Source of the DNA: Ectobius pallidus
Lineage: Eukaryota > Arthropoda > Insecta > Blattodea > Ectobiidae
Assembly (NCBI GenBank): GCA_964059195.1
Contig: CAXKWD010000007.1
Coordinates: 1,736,001-1,800,000 of the forward strand
Length of the DNA stretch: 64,000 nt
Reading direction: 5' to 3'
The position numbers and the translations under genes were made by a program. How positions within the stretch are numbered: position 1 is the first letter of the stretch; each line of letters opens with the position of its first letter. Positions 33,567 through 45,795 of the stretch are shown one piece after another. The notes below the pieces were generated by a model. The model worked only from the letters and a program-made list of their open reading frames with translations, did not search any database and was not told the DNA's origin.

Positions 33567-33772
33567 GGGGCGGTGGATGACGTCATCAAGCTTACAGCCA
33601 AGAGAAGAGAGGGCAGCACTGGACAAACCATAAAGACCACTAACCATGATCGCCAATTGCCAGTTGACCAGCAGCCGAAGATGGGATAAGAATCCCGAAA
33701 CATGTCCTGCTCATAAACAGCGACGTAAGTGAAGCATTAAGTGTTAATATAATATTTAACTAGTTCAGTTAT
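33318..33772 (-). mobile_element. Palindromic Penelope-like insertion with 12-bp TSD
   Basis: 204-bp arms (33360-33563 and 33569-33772) around a 5-base spacer, with a 42-bp one-sided extension (33318-33359). The exact 12-bp TSD GTCTGGAGTAAA lies at 33306-33317 and 33773-33784. The layout is that of the elements at 21734 and 27694, in minus orientation. Identical 86-codon ORFs on both strands are a product of the palindrome. Each arm contains a hammerhead-like motif. Confidence 0.82.
33670..33711 (+). ncRNA. Hammerhead-like motif with a U-to-C core change
   Basis: Stem I AGCAG/CTGCT, core CCGAAGA (C in place of the required U), one unpaired T, stem II GGGAT/ATCCC with loop AAGA, GAAA, a short stem III and triplet GTC. 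All else fits. The same C is present in the mirror arm and in U1, so the change preceded the duplication. Activity is doubtful. Confidence 0.55.
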
Positions 33773-33784
33773 GTCTGGAGTAAA

Positions 33785-34115
33785 TTATTTTAGTGTTGTA
33801 ACTTTCATTTATTTATGAAGCTGTGTAGATGCAAAAATTGAGGTAAGTATCCAGAAAGTTTCTAAATATAGTTTATATTTAAGGTGTATATTTGTTAGAA
33901 TTCCATTGTTGTCTGTATTTGTTATATTTAGAACAAACTAAAGTTAGGCATTTTTTGTAGGGTTATGAGGCAACATTGGCCATGGGACAATACTTTTATT
34001 GCTGTGGATTTTACTTTTATATTATTGTAATATTACAAATGTGGAACAGAACTAAAGAGTGGGGGTACTGTTAATTAATTGTGAATGTCTGGATTGTTTT
34101 AATTTCCTGTGAAAC
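33785..34115. other. No gene recognised
   Basis: AT-rich leader sequence before the pogo-like transposase pseudogene; perhaps its 5' region. Confidence 0.4.
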
Positions 34116-36240
34116 ATGGTGAGAACATCCAAAAGGCTACCGGGCACTCAACAATATGCCACCTACAGTGAAGAAACTCTTGAGAAGTGTTTGCAAGATA
34201 TTCGGACTGGTTTAAGGACGCAGAGAGCTGCAGAAGCATATTATGGCATTCCTCGGAGTACTATAAAAAATATATTGAAAGGTAAACTCAGTGAATAGCC
34301 AGGACGACCAGCAGTATTTACACTAGATGAGGAGAACGTTTTTGTTGAGCACATAAAGAAACAAGCAGAATTCGATTTTCCTTTGACGGAACAAGATCTG
34401 TGATTTATAATGAAAGCCTATCTTGACAAGCAGGGGCGTACTGTAACAATGAGCCAGGGTATGAATGGCCAAAACTATTTTTGAAAAGACACCCTGATTT
34501 GTCAAGTCGGTCTTGCAGCAACATAAAAAGAACCGTGCTGCAATTGATGAAACAGTGATTAATGAATACCACGACAATCTTAAAAAAAGTGTGGAAGGTG
34601 TACCAGCAGAAAACATGTAGAATTATGATGAAACAAATCTCAGCGACGATCCTGAATTTGTGAGAGTAATTAGCAAAAGAGGATCAAAATACCTGGATCG
34701 CATTATGGACTCTTCTAAGACCTGCACATCCATAATGCTTTGTGGAAATGCTGGCTCCCTACGTAGTCTACAGGGCAGAACACCTGTGGACAACTTGGAC
34801 CAAGAATGTTCCTCCAGGTTGATTGATTGATTGATTGATTGATTTATTTGTTCTGAAGACCATACAAGGTATAAGAACACGTCAACAACTAAAGCTAAGA
34901 TAATAACTATGAATTTGGAACATTAAAATTTGATGGAGCTTACATCTAGGTTAACAAATTTCTCAATCTTATAAATAGGCCTGTCCACCATCCAATCACG
35001 AAGGCACCTCTTAAATTTACCCACGCTCACAGTGTGAGCTGACCTAGGCAGTCTATTAAACAATGATATTCCTAATGCCCTAAAGGACTGCTGAGTTAGG
35101 TTTAGTCTATTGAATTGTTGGTGGATCAGTTGGTTGTTTCTAGTATTGTAAGAATGTACTTCATTATTTATAGATAGGCAGTTTAGCTTATTTTTGGCAT
35201 ACACTAGGCATTCATGTTGATTACAGTCAAAATCTTCTCTCTTACAAAGAGAGGTTTACAATGTTCAAGAACGTTTGAAAATGTAATGATCCGTAGCACT
35301 ATTTTTGTAGAAGGTTATAAAAGCCTGCCAAGGGAATGATATTCGTTTTCTGTGCCTTCCCCCCACTCTACCCATCTGACGCAGCCACTTGATGATGTCT
35401 CTTATTTCCGTCCGATGAAAGCAGCATGGAGGGCCATTCTAAAGACTTGGAAGGAATGTTCTGAAGGACGGAAGTTTGGAACACTCACAAAGGATGTGTT
35501 TCATCTCTTTTAAAAGAGTTAATGGAAATGGCTCCAAACTTGATTTCAGGGTTCAGGAAATGTGGGATATTTCCTTGTAACAAGGAAGACCTTCTAAGAT
35601 GCCTGCCAGGAAGAGAAGTCAATGCTTATGTAGTCAGCGATACATTTATAGAGCACCTCTCACAAAAAAGAAAGGAGTGCAGTGGCAAAATCACAAATCG
35701 CCACAAGAAATTAAATGTTCCTCCAGGGAAAAGTATTTGTCCTGAAGACCTTGACTCATCGGTCTCTACAGGAAGTGATGTAGGAACTACTGTCCCTAGA
35801 CAATGAGGAAGACCCAAGAAAATACCACCATCGAAACTATCAGACGATTCGGACATAACAGACAGTGACGAAGACATCAGCATTCACGACAATTCAGCCG
35901 AGGATGATGGAAGTACTTACGAGGGATCTTTAGATGAGATGGAAAATGAGAATGAAAAAACACAATGCAAAGAAAATTCTAAACTTAGGCCCATTAAAGA
36001 AGTATTGAAAGAAGGAGACTTTGTTATAGTGGAATATGGCCAAAAAAAAAAAGTACCCTACAGTTGACTGCATGACGAAGGTGCTTAAGGGGTGGAAATG
36101 GTCAGGAAAAAAAGATATCTTAATTTACAATTGGTCAGATGTGAAGTCAAAAATAAAAACCCCAAAAATGTGTGGAAAGAGGGGTTTGTTTTCCATAGCA
36201 GAACTGAGTGCTTAGTACTTGTGGTATAAGAAAATGTAAA
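34116..36240 (+). pseudogene. pogo/jerky-like transposase, split by a LINE
   Basis: The ATG at 34116 opens 60 codons with a psq-type helix-turn-helix (TYSEETLEKCLQDIRTG, then RAAEAYYGIPRSTIKNILKG), the DNA-binding head of pogo-superfamily transposases. Later stop-ridden pieces keep the order of a DDE domain: a region matching SGNAGS-like strands near 34740, AEHLWTTWTK near 34790, then after the LINE a STHLTQPLDD block near 35370 and FRPMKAAWRAILKTWK near 35420. A C-terminal acidic part follows at 35820-36010 (SDDSDITDSDEDIS). Stops and frameshifts abound. TIRs were not located. Confidence 0.75.
34818..35326 (-). mobile_element. 5'-truncated CR1/L2-like LINE inside the pogo pseudogene
   Basis: Minus strand: about 94 open codons (35204-34923) with VHSYNTRNNQLIHQ, GISLFNRLPRSAHTV and FKRCLRDWMVDRPIYKI blocks, the C-terminus of a LINE RT. 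Upstream coding (35265-35205) needs frame changes. The 3' end has a (TCAA)n tail, seen on the plus strand as TTGATTGATTGATTGATTGA after CTCCAG. The right border is approximate. It interrupts the DDE region of the pogo-like pseudogene. Confidence 0.75.
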
Positions 36241-36339
36241 TAAAGTTACAGTACATTTTTTCACTACTTGTTTCTGTTTAGGAACCCCCAAAATATGTGC
36301 TTTCCTAACCTAATGTTATTAAGTGCCAGTATGGTACTT

Positions 36340-37642
36340 TATGAGATTGTGTGGGGGACGAAAAATGTCTGTCCGTCTGTCTGTCTGTCCGTCCATGTGT
36401 CTGTACGCGCTCTAACTCAAATACGCTTTTTCGGATTTTCATGAAACTTGGAAAACACATTTATAATGTCAATGGGAAGAACCCTATTGATATTGAACCA
36501 AATCGGTTCACCGGTACCGGAGTAATGCCCAATTAGAAAGGCGCCATAATTCAAATACGCTGCATCGGATTTCCATTAAACTTGGTATACGCATTTATGA
36601 CATCCACGAAAAGTACTCTGTTAAATTTGAACCTAATCTGTTGACCGGTACCGGAGTAAAACCCAATTTAGTGTATATTTTAAAGGCGCAATAGCTCAAA
36701 TACGCCTTATCGGATATTTATGAAACTTCGTATACGCATTTATACTATCCATGGAAAGACGTCTGTTGATGTTCAACCAAATCGGTTGGCCAGTACCGGA
36801 ATAATGCCCAATTTATTGCCTTTTATGTTAATATATGAGAAGTCGCGATAACTCAAATATGCTTTATTGGATTTTCCTGAAACTTTGTATACCCATTTAC
36901 AATGTACATGGGAAGACGTCTACCGATATTGGACCAAATCGGTTGTCCGGTACCGGAGTAAAACCCAATTTAGTGTCTATTTTAAAAACGCGGTAACTCA
37001 AATACGCTTTACCGGATTTTTATGGAATTTGGTATACACATTTATAGTGTTCATGGGAAGAGGTCTATTGATACTGGATGAAATCGGTTCACCTGTTTCG
37101 GAGTAATGCTCAATTTGGTGCCTATTTTATGATAATATACGTATTCGAAAGAATTTATATAAAAAAAAAAGCAAATCATTTATCATGACAACATAGTCAA
37201 TTGTTTTACTGTGATATTTTATGGCTTTGGAAATTAAAATAGAGATAGCTATGACCAAAAACACTATTGTTTTACATGCGCTTATAACTTACAACTAGAC
37301 CGTTAAACTGACCCAGGTGACCGAGATGGTAACGTTTTGGCCTCACGTTATGGAGTTCCATGGTTCAAATCCCGAAACCAGCCAATTTCACTTTCTTTTT
37401 CGTATTTTTATGTGAGTGTGCGATTGTCAAGATATCAAAAATCTGTACAGTTCAGCTGATGCTGGAAGATTTTAATCTGATTAAAAAGAAAACTAGACCT
37501 TTGTTCTTCCCTAAGCCCTGCTTAATGAATAAATCTGGAGCTTAACTTGTAAATCAATTAAAAAAACATATTCTGCATATCATAATTGCAGTCATAACTG
37601 ATTAAAAAAAACATACTGTCACTTTTTTACATCAGTTTACCT
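36340..37642 (+). repeat. Interspersed repeat R4, copy B, with five tandem subunits
   Basis: Starts ATGAGATTGTGTGGGGGACG, then a CTGT-rich stretch (36366-36398), then five diverged subunits of about 140-160 bp that begin near 36403, 36542, 36685, 36846 and 36988. Each contains ACTCAAATACGC, a TGAAACTT(G/C)GTATAC-like block and CGGTACCGGAGTAA. After 37160 it matches the right part of copy A. A SINE splits it at 37302-37490. ORFs over the subunits are artefacts. Confidence 0.75.
37302..37490 (+). mobile_element. tRNA-derived SINE with 9-bp TSD
   Basis: The TSD AACTAGACC (37293-37301 and 37491-37499) flanks it, and copy A of the surrounding repeat (25484-25492) shows the unoccupied site. The head has GACCGAGATGGTAACG (A-box region) and the B-box GGTTCAAATCCC (37363-37374). 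The tail is GATTAAAAAGAA. 189 bp. Confidence 0.9.
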
Positions 37643-40600
37643 GATTTTATTAAACACGGAAATCTTCAGTCACATTGGGGTAACATTTGCCCACATCAAA
37701 CCAGGCAGCATCAAACCAGGGAGGAGGGTCGAATTCTGTACACTATCGATTCTGTTCTGCTATGTGATACTTGATGTTCCGTCTTGTGCTGCCACCTGTC
37801 AAACAACCCGACAACCTTATTTTAGGAAGCAGACTCCATTGTATGAGTTAGTTTCCTGTGGGGGTGTTTATATTTTCAGTTCCAGATTGTTACTGTTTTC
37901 TCCAAGTGAAGATCGAAGGTCAGTACCATAACTTCAGGCATAATTTATCGTTTAATATATATTATTAATCTACTGTTATTTATACGTATAATGCATAAGA
38001 AATATAGTTAGAACGAACATGCTGCTTAGTGCCTTTGACGTAATGAATGAACGCGTCCTACGGTGGGCAATTGTGCGCTTCATGTGTAGTGTAATTCTGC
38101 ATGCCGTGCAGAATTATCCACAATGTAGTTAAATATTAACACCTCATCAAAGCCTGCATAACCTTATGTGCGCAGAATTCGCCCACCTTCCCCTACTATG
38201 GGTTTTACTTGCTGGTGAGCCGTGAATACGGCTCATTTGAAAGTTTAAACACTCATTAAATTTTAGCCAACTGCAATTAACTTAAAAATGATGTAGAATC
38301 AGTAAACTCACTCACTCTAAACAGCGTGGTTCTTGATATTTTGTAAAAGCGGTACTAGATCGCACTGCCATCTGTGGGAATGCTAGGGAGGTTAGGCTGG
38401 TGCAATCGGCCAGCAGTTGGGATTCAGTGCTCGAGTCATAAACATGTAATCTGATTTCGAGTGGTTTGGTGGGCGTTGCTGCCGTGAAACAACGATGTCC
38501 GAGGAGTACGGCATACTTGGGTGAGACCTTTCCATATTCACTTTCAAATGCAAGCAGTAATTTAATCTTATTTCAGTGCTCACCCATTTTGGCTATCTAA
38601 ATTTTCCGTTTTGAACATTTCACAAATTTTCAGTCATGATTTAATTACCGGTTACGTTTTGGATCTTGGAAATTATGCCTACACCATGTAAATTTCATGT
38701 AATATTGGTTGTGCTCATTTTTTCTCAGTCAGTAAAATCACGTCCGTCCGTTTTCTAACTTCTTTCACGTTCTCTGGCATTCCGACAGTAATTCAGTACT
38801 TTGGCAGATAATCCGACATTAGTATGATTTAGAGTGGGTTTTTTGCATGTAGAATTTCTGCACAGACGCCATTAAGGGATTGAGATTGTCTTATGGATTG
38901 ATATTTATGGATAAATTAAAGATTACTGGTTTTTCTAGTCATGTGGGATACTAGCTATTAACTACAGGGTGTTCTGGAACAGGCAGTACTTATTTATTGG
39001 AATTAGTCGGGGTTTTAGGGAATTTTTAGGAGACGGGGTTTTTAACAAAGTGTATTTAAATTATAGTGGTGCATCGCCCGTGCTCAAGTTTGTTGTATGC
39101 AACAAGGAATATATATATATATATAGATTTCCGCTTTAGTCACCCCAATGGTTAAATTCAAGAAATAAAGTGTACATAGGGTTGAAGGTCCTCGTTACCA
39201 AGAATATATTATCTTACATGTTATAATTTCAACTGTTAAAACTTTTAATAAAGTTGTTCCAGAAAAAAACATTTTTGCCGTATATATATTTCCTATCTCT
39301 CTCCAGTAAATCATATTTAATCTGTTCAATGTTTCATTATTGTAATAATGGGTGCCCAGCTTTTGATGTTAAACAGTAGCGTCAACCGATTTAGCTAAAA
39401 TGGTCGAAACCCGATCTACTTCATAAATCATATGTTCTAAGCTTCCGACGTATGTAAGAGTGACCAAAATGGGCACACTGGGCCATTGTTACCCCAGGTT
39501 GAGGTAACTTTGGCCCAAAATTTTGAAAAATAATAGACAAGCCAAACATTGAGTAAGTTAAATGGAGCTCTTAGGAGAAGTTATATTGCGTATATTGAAT
39601 ATAAAAAAAAAGTTACATAAAAATTGCAAAGTGTATAATGAAATTATAACACATCTTTCACAGTAGAGTGCTAAAAGTGGGCCAAAGATACCCCGATTGA
39701 CGGTACCGCTAAACCCCTCCTTCCAGGCTGGTGAGAGAGCAGTGCGTAGTAAATACTTCCATTTTCCCAAAGAAAAAACTGTAAATTTAAAGAAACCATA
39801 ACTTAACTGAACATAACCTCTCCTACCCTAACCTAAGGTTGCCCTGGACATGAGTAGGTGGTTTTTCTATAGTTCGTAGCTGGGTTGATTTCTTTTTTAC
39901 AAAAAACAGCCAAATGTCATGTTATCATCTTCAACCTTTTTTTCTTGTAGGAATATTATAATACAGTGCACACTGCTTGTTGTGATCACTTCGGGATGCA
40001 GCTAATCTGATAATATTAACCGACTGATAACAGTAGCCGAAGGAATTAATTGAAGGCTATTTATTCATAAAATAATTCGTAACAGTGAATCATTGAACCA
40101 CTCATAGGATAATACAGTAATAGACTACAAGCAACTATTTGTTCAACCAGTAACAAAGTTAATTGTTTTTACTTTCCTTTAGGAGTCCATTAACCAATAT
40201 TCCATACTCAGTTACAAGTGTTTTTGGAAGTCTATACTGATCTGTGGTGAACACTGCGTAGCAAAACATCTAACGCCTGTCTGTTTAAGTCTTTTCATTT
40301 TACACTAGCCATCACTGCATGTCAACACTGTTATCTTCATAAATCAAAAGCTGCAGCTTAACTGTGGCTTGAAACATGTTTTATTGCTTAAAAGAGAAAG
40401 TTATGTAATGCCACCCCCTCGAACTGGTCATCCTGTGAGCTGGGAACAGAATTGCTACTTCCAGTACAACACAATACAGTTGAGATAGAAGAAACGAAAC
40501 CCTTACATACAAAATTTTGAATGGCGTACAGTACTTGGAAATAAAGCCGCAAAAAGGAAAATGTGATAACATTAACCGAATCTTTGATCACAATAAACAG

Positions 40601-40787
40601 CATTTTTTCAGTGTGTGTGTGATAACATTATCCACAATTACATTAAGCGGCGTTCACTGTATGTAAAATAACTAAGAAGTTCACACAGCATGGTTCACCT
40701 TTCCAGTGATATTAGTATTAGTGACATGTAGAGGTTAGGTTAGAAACAGTTACAGAAATGCATCACTCCCTCCCCTCCCACATACTA
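37643..40787. other. Long stretch without a recognised gene
   Basis: About 3.1 kb with no supported coding exon on either strand. It includes an (AT)n run at 39109-39125 and GC-richer blocks near 38340-38520 that could be old exon or element sequence. Nothing could be assigned. Confidence 0.45.
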
Positions 40788-40789
40788 TA

Positions 40790-41301
40790 CAGGGTGTATC
40801 ATATCGAACAGCAAACCAATAAGGTTGAAAATATACGATAACAGAAGCAAAAACGTTCCAGCAAACAAGCCATATGCGAGATTTATTATTGCGAACGCAT
40901 ATTTATGAGCTGCCACTGATGTCCATAGTTGTGCTTCACTCATTGCACGGTCCGCGATGTACTCCTGTTTACAAAACTGGACATTGCCATAAGATGGAGT
41001 TGTAATCAAACCATTCACACAGTCAGATCACTCGTCTGAACAGTGTCAGGTTGTACGAGATGATCCGGGATGTTTGAAAGAGACGAGTGCAGTATTGTAT
41101 CCAGGTGCAAGGACGACAATTTGAGCAGGAAGAGTGAACAGTATTAATAACATGTAACATGCTAAAGTAGAATTGTGTTAAGCTATGGGAGAATTGTGAA
41201 GCAACTTAGACTGGCAAGTCTACTTTTCAAATTCATTTGCACTAATTAGGACGAAGTCAGTGGCGGCACATAACCAAACAGCTTGTTTATGATACACCCT
41301 G
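40790..41301. mobile_element. 512-bp MITE with CAGGGTGTATCATA ends
   Basis: TIRs CAGGGTGTATCATA and complement (14 bp), with TA flanks at 40788-40789 and 41302-41303. The element is non-coding; the 77-codon minus-strand ORF inside runs into the TIR and is considered chance. A Tc1/mariner-type origin is inferred from the TA flanks. Confidence 0.72.
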
Positions 41302-41317
41302 TATAAGTATAATAGAG

Positions 41318-41705
41318 CATAGGCGTAGCGAGGGGGGGGGTTTTGGGGGTTTGAACCCCCCCCCCCATTGATTAAAAAAAGGAAAATTGTATAATTTTTT
41401 TAAGTCTGCCCATAAATTGCTTAATACAAGTATAAAGCGTGGGAAGCTTAAAACTCGTTATTTTGCGTCTTAATTTTTAAAATTTTCCGGGGGAGGACCC
41501 CCGGAAGCTTAAAACTTGTTATTTTGCATCTTAATTTTTAAAATTTTCCGTGGGAGAATCCCCGGAAGCTTAAAACTCGTTATTTTGCATCTTAATTTTT
41601 AAAATTTTCCGGGGGAGGGCCCCCGGACCCCCTCTCCTTCCATACTCGCCAGACCCCGCGGATGTTATAACCCCCCCCCATATGGTCGGCCTGGTTACGC
41701 CTATG
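41318..41705. mobile_element. hAT-type MITE with internal 62-bp tandem repeats
   Basis: TIRs CATAGGCGTAGCGAGG and, from the right, CATAGGCGTAACCAGG; an exact 8-bp TSD TAATAGAG (41310-41317 and 41706-41713). Three tandem ~62-bp units start near 41442, 41503 and 41564 (GGAAGCTTAAAACTCGTT). Flanking G and C tracts can pair with each other. It lies 16 bp from the preceding MITE. Similar CATAGGCGTAGC elements are widespread in animals. Confidence 0.85.
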
Positions 41706-41713
41706 TAATAGAG

Positions 41714-44198
41714 CACTCCTTGCATACAATTCCCCAGCCTGTGCAATGAGACGTAAGTTTGTCAATAGTCAATGAGAATGTAGGGCCAACCGCATACAAG
41801 CCCAGATATGAGCTTAGACCCAGAATGGGTTTTTCCAGAATTTTCCTAAGTCCGAAAGTTTACGCAGTGAATAGCGAAGGTTTCCAAAGTGTAGGCAACA
41901 TCTAACATCACTGCTGCCAGTACTTGCGACAGGTATATGTACACCCAAGAAACAAAAAAAATTCTGAAAAATTTCATTTTTTGAAAACGACATATTGAGA
42001 TAGTTCTTTTCTCTTTAATTTCATATATTAATTTTTAAATTCTGGCTGCTAGTTCCTTAGATAGAGCACTTTTTCTAAAAAGCTTCATTTTGCCATGTCC
42101 CTTACTATCTATCAAATTTCATTATTTTTGTTTTTCCTTCTACTAGAAGTTCTCATACTCACTAATAATCTAGTAAGTAAGTGGAGCCATGCTGGGGTCA
42201 GATTGAACAGTTTTCATATTCATCCCAACATGTGTTTTACACGCCTTTCGATACAAGTTTTGCTTTCTTCTCAGTTTCCTGTAAGTAGGAAATCGCTTAT
42301 TATTTAATTGTTTAAAACACCACAATATTTCTGTAAATTAACATATCAAGGTGATTTTGAAATTTTCTCTATTGCTTGACATTGAGAAATTGTTGATATA
42401 TTTAAATATTCTACTGTGTTCTAATGTTTTGTTTATAATGATGTGAACAACAAAAAATATTTTCAGTATATATAAATCTATGTAACAATTTATAATCTTA
42501 AGGGCCTGTACGACGACCACCTGATATCATATTTATCTGCCAGATAGAGAACTTATCTGGAAGTTGTACTATGATCTCCTGACAAAATCTGTTTGGAAAG
42601 TCAACTCCCAGCTAAGCTAGCAGGAGGATGGAGTGGCTGATAAACTACTAACTGCCAGTTAGGGAAACAAGATGGCAGCACTCCGAAGCTTCCTAGCCAC
42701 CTGAATTTCAGAATTGATGCCGGAAGATTTAATTTACATAAAAATGTCATTTTAGGCTCACATATGAATAAAATAGATTAATGCACTTAAAGTGATATGT
42801 TCTTTTGTAATTTAATTGTACAAATACAAATCGGGAGGAATTGTCGGCAGGTGGTAATACAGGCCCTAAGTATCCAAAAAAAAACTAAATGTCAGGCACT
42901 AGAAAATTATTCGATCTACAAAATAGAGAAAATTTTGTATTTTTATCTCTCATAGTTTGAAGTAATCATTAGAGAACGGATTTTAAAGGGAATTCCTTTT
43001 TTATATTTCATCACAAAACGTGATAAAATTGAACAGTACTGAGGTTTCAGCTGCAAATGAGCTGGTTTTAACTTCCCTGTTTTTTTTCCTTTTTTAGACT
43101 CATCTCGCTTTTTTTTTTTTAGGAACTTTCCCTTTCCAGTGCCTTCTTTTGCTAATTTATTTTGAAAATTTCGTAAATTACCCAGTATTTGGTAATATGA
43201 AAACATTCAAAATTGTTTTCACTGATTGACCATTGAAAAAATAATTCCTTTTATCCCAACGAATGTTGAAATGGTCAATGAGATCTTAAGGGATGTAAAC
43301 AATCCCAAGATAGCATGACAAGGACAACAACCCCTAATCCCCCTCCCTTCACCTGGTTCCTTCATATGTTCTCCAAACTTGAGGTCTGAAAACCCAATAA
43401 GGAGTCACAGACCATTGTCAGTGTGAAACTTTATCTTCCCTCTTTCTTGGGTATTATTGAACCCCCCCTCCTTCTAGTACATCATTTCGTTGTGTAAAAT
43501 GTAGTTCTGTTTTAACTTTGCTTTGTGTGTTAGGAAGTTTTAACAGTGAATGTGACAAGTTTTAGTAAAATGGCAAAGAACTATATCAGCAGCAGCACCA
43601 AGCTACGGAATGTGGTTACAATGTACAAAAATCCCTTTAGGCATGCCTACAGGCTGAGGTAGATTTCGAAGTGCCTTTGGTTTAATTTATTGTCGCTGCG
43701 CAGCACTCTTCTTCTTTAGCCTTGGCATGACAAACCCGCAATAATAACTGCAAAAAAAGAGGAAAGAGCACTTTTTCAAACATTCAAATCTCGCCTTAAA
43801 TGAGAGCTATCAAGAAACTAGTTATTGATTTGTAGAGTACTCGTGAAGAGCTTTTCAACAACACCCCACAAGACGTGGTTTCAAAAATTTCGAATTTCCA
43901 TCCCCCTCACCCCCACCCCCACTCGTACCCCCAAAACCCCCGAATCGTAGGTGTCACTGTGAACTCCATAGGGAGTACTCTAATTTATTCAAACAAAGTT
44001 TCCCTCTATACTTCATAGGGGCCGAAATATAAATGTTTTAAAATTTTAACCCCCTCCCCCGACTACCCCCTTGGGCCAATTTTGCTCATTAACGAACTTG
44101 TCCGAACTATTGGGCCTAGAAATAACATAATAAAATTGGGTTCAAATATCTTCAAAATTACGGCCGCTAGTGTGAAGATATATATATATATATATATA
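41714..44198. other. No gene recognised
   Basis: About 2.5 kb with no supported coding sequence. The Lys-rich 87-codon ORF near 42943-43206 follows A/T runs and is not convincing. A G-quadruplex-prone segment is listed separately. Confidence 0.45.
43902..43945 (-). other. G-quadruplex-prone tract
   Basis: The minus strand has five G5 runs separated by short loops: GGGGG, TTTT, GGGGG, TACGAGT, GGGGG, T, GGGGG, TGA, GGGGG. That fits a four-tetrad or larger quadruplex. No linked gene was recognised. Confidence 0.7.
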
Positions 44199-44200
44199 TA

Positions 44201-44907
44201 CAGTAGGGCCTCGGTAATTCGAGCCCCAGTATTTCGAGGTTCCGTGTAATTCGAGCTGGTCTTAAGAAAATTAAAATTTTCCATAAAACTAGAGTAAAAT
44301 CCCGTTTTTATACGGTGTCCGCATGTAAGTTTTACGCACTTCCGAATGTGTTACATTTTGAGCTTTCTTTCAATTTTTCCATGCACAAAAATGCAGGTAA
44401 AACTGTCCCACTTAGGGTTTTTCGTTCATAATACACATAAATATCCTTGGCTTCAGACTGCTAATGCATTTCTATTACAGATTGACAGAAACCGTTAGGT
44501 TCGATCTTTCATTGTCGGGACCTCGTGTCAATCATACGGTGCATACCATCCTTTCAGAAAAGAATACTGTATTATTATAGTAATCCCTACTCAGCAACAA
44601 TCGTAATTAAAAGTGTTTTCCTAGTAGCGCCGCTTTCCCGTTCCACTCCATTAAGACTTAGACAATGACTTAATCCTTAAAGGATCCCGATGTAACAAAT
44701 TGGAAATGTATGCCAATATACATACAGGCCTACTAAAGATATATAGGCCTACTATATTGTTTATTTATTTTTTAAGCCATTATTGTGCTCATTAAACATT
44801 TATTTATGATTTACCCATTGATTTAGTGATGTTTCCGTATAATCCGAGTTTTTTGTAATTCGAGGTAGCCTCAGCCCCAATTAGCTCGAATTATCGGGGT
44901 TCTACTG
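44201..44907. mobile_element. pogo/Tigger-type MITE
   Basis: TIRs CAGTAGGGCCTCGGTAATTC and, from the right, CAGTAGAACCCCGATAATTC, imperfect over at least 25 bp. TA flanks are present (44199-44200 and 44908-44909), and the left side sits in a (TA)n run. The CAGTRGRRCCTCG start is typical of pogo/Tigger elements. No transposase is encoded. Confidence 0.82.
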
Positions 44908-45795
44908 TATATAAATGTCACAACAAAATTTTTTGAACAGACGGTGGTTTCGTAGTTAAAGAAGCATGAAACGTAAAGATATGAAAGAATTTTTCGAAAA
45001 TCATGAGATGGTATCGATTGCAATAGGTAGATTTTTCTTTGAAATCTACCTAAAAATGATTTCATTGAAACAGATGATACAATCATTCGATGTTCATTGT
45101 GTGATGTCAAAATTAAAGTAGATGAGAAGCATATAAAGGACAGAATAATGCAACATCTTAAATATGTTAAGCACCAGAAAAACCGAGAGATACGTGGGAA
45201 AGCTACGAAGCAGTCATTCATTCAGGAATCATTGCAGAAAGCTAAAGCAAAAAGCAAGGAACAGACATCACAGCTACCCTTGTACAATGTGGAATTCCTC
45301 TCCATAAAGCAATGAAGAGTTTCTTAGAAAAGTACACTCAAAGATCTGTTCCAGATGAAAGCACTCTTCGAAAGAATTACTTGCAGCCAATATATGAATC
45401 CAACATAAAGCAAGTTAAAGAGGTTGTTGGAGACCATCCTGTCTGTTTTATTTTAGATGAAACAACTGATTCTCTTTCAAGAGCTGTTCTTAATATACTT
45501 GTGATACCTTTGACAGGAGAACCATCTAAACCAATGCTGTTTGGGATGCATGAATCGGAAAAAGTTAACTCTTCAAACATCATGCGGAGTTTTAACGACT
45601 GTTGCTGTAGACTCTGGCCCTCAGGAATACAGTACGACAAAATATGGCAAGTTGTCACGGACCAGGCAGCATTTGCACAGTTGAAACCCATGTATTCCAA
45701 TCTCCACCACATAACCTGCACAGTGTGTGCGAGGCCATCAGAGTTGAATATGGGACAGCAAATGCCTTCATCTCTGAACTTAAGAAGACTCTGAT

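Noticed and set aside
33429..33703. Nearly identical 86-codon ORFs on both strands
   Set aside because: They are the two readings of one palindrome; no protein features and no homologue in the other Penelope-like palindromes.
36867..37106. 79-codon ORF over the R4 subunits
   Set aside because: Follows repeat units; the equivalent frame is closed in neighbouring units.
40785..41018. 77-codon minus-strand ORF with a hydrophobic stretch
   Set aside because: It ends inside the TIR of the 512-bp MITE and has no start context or homologous motif.
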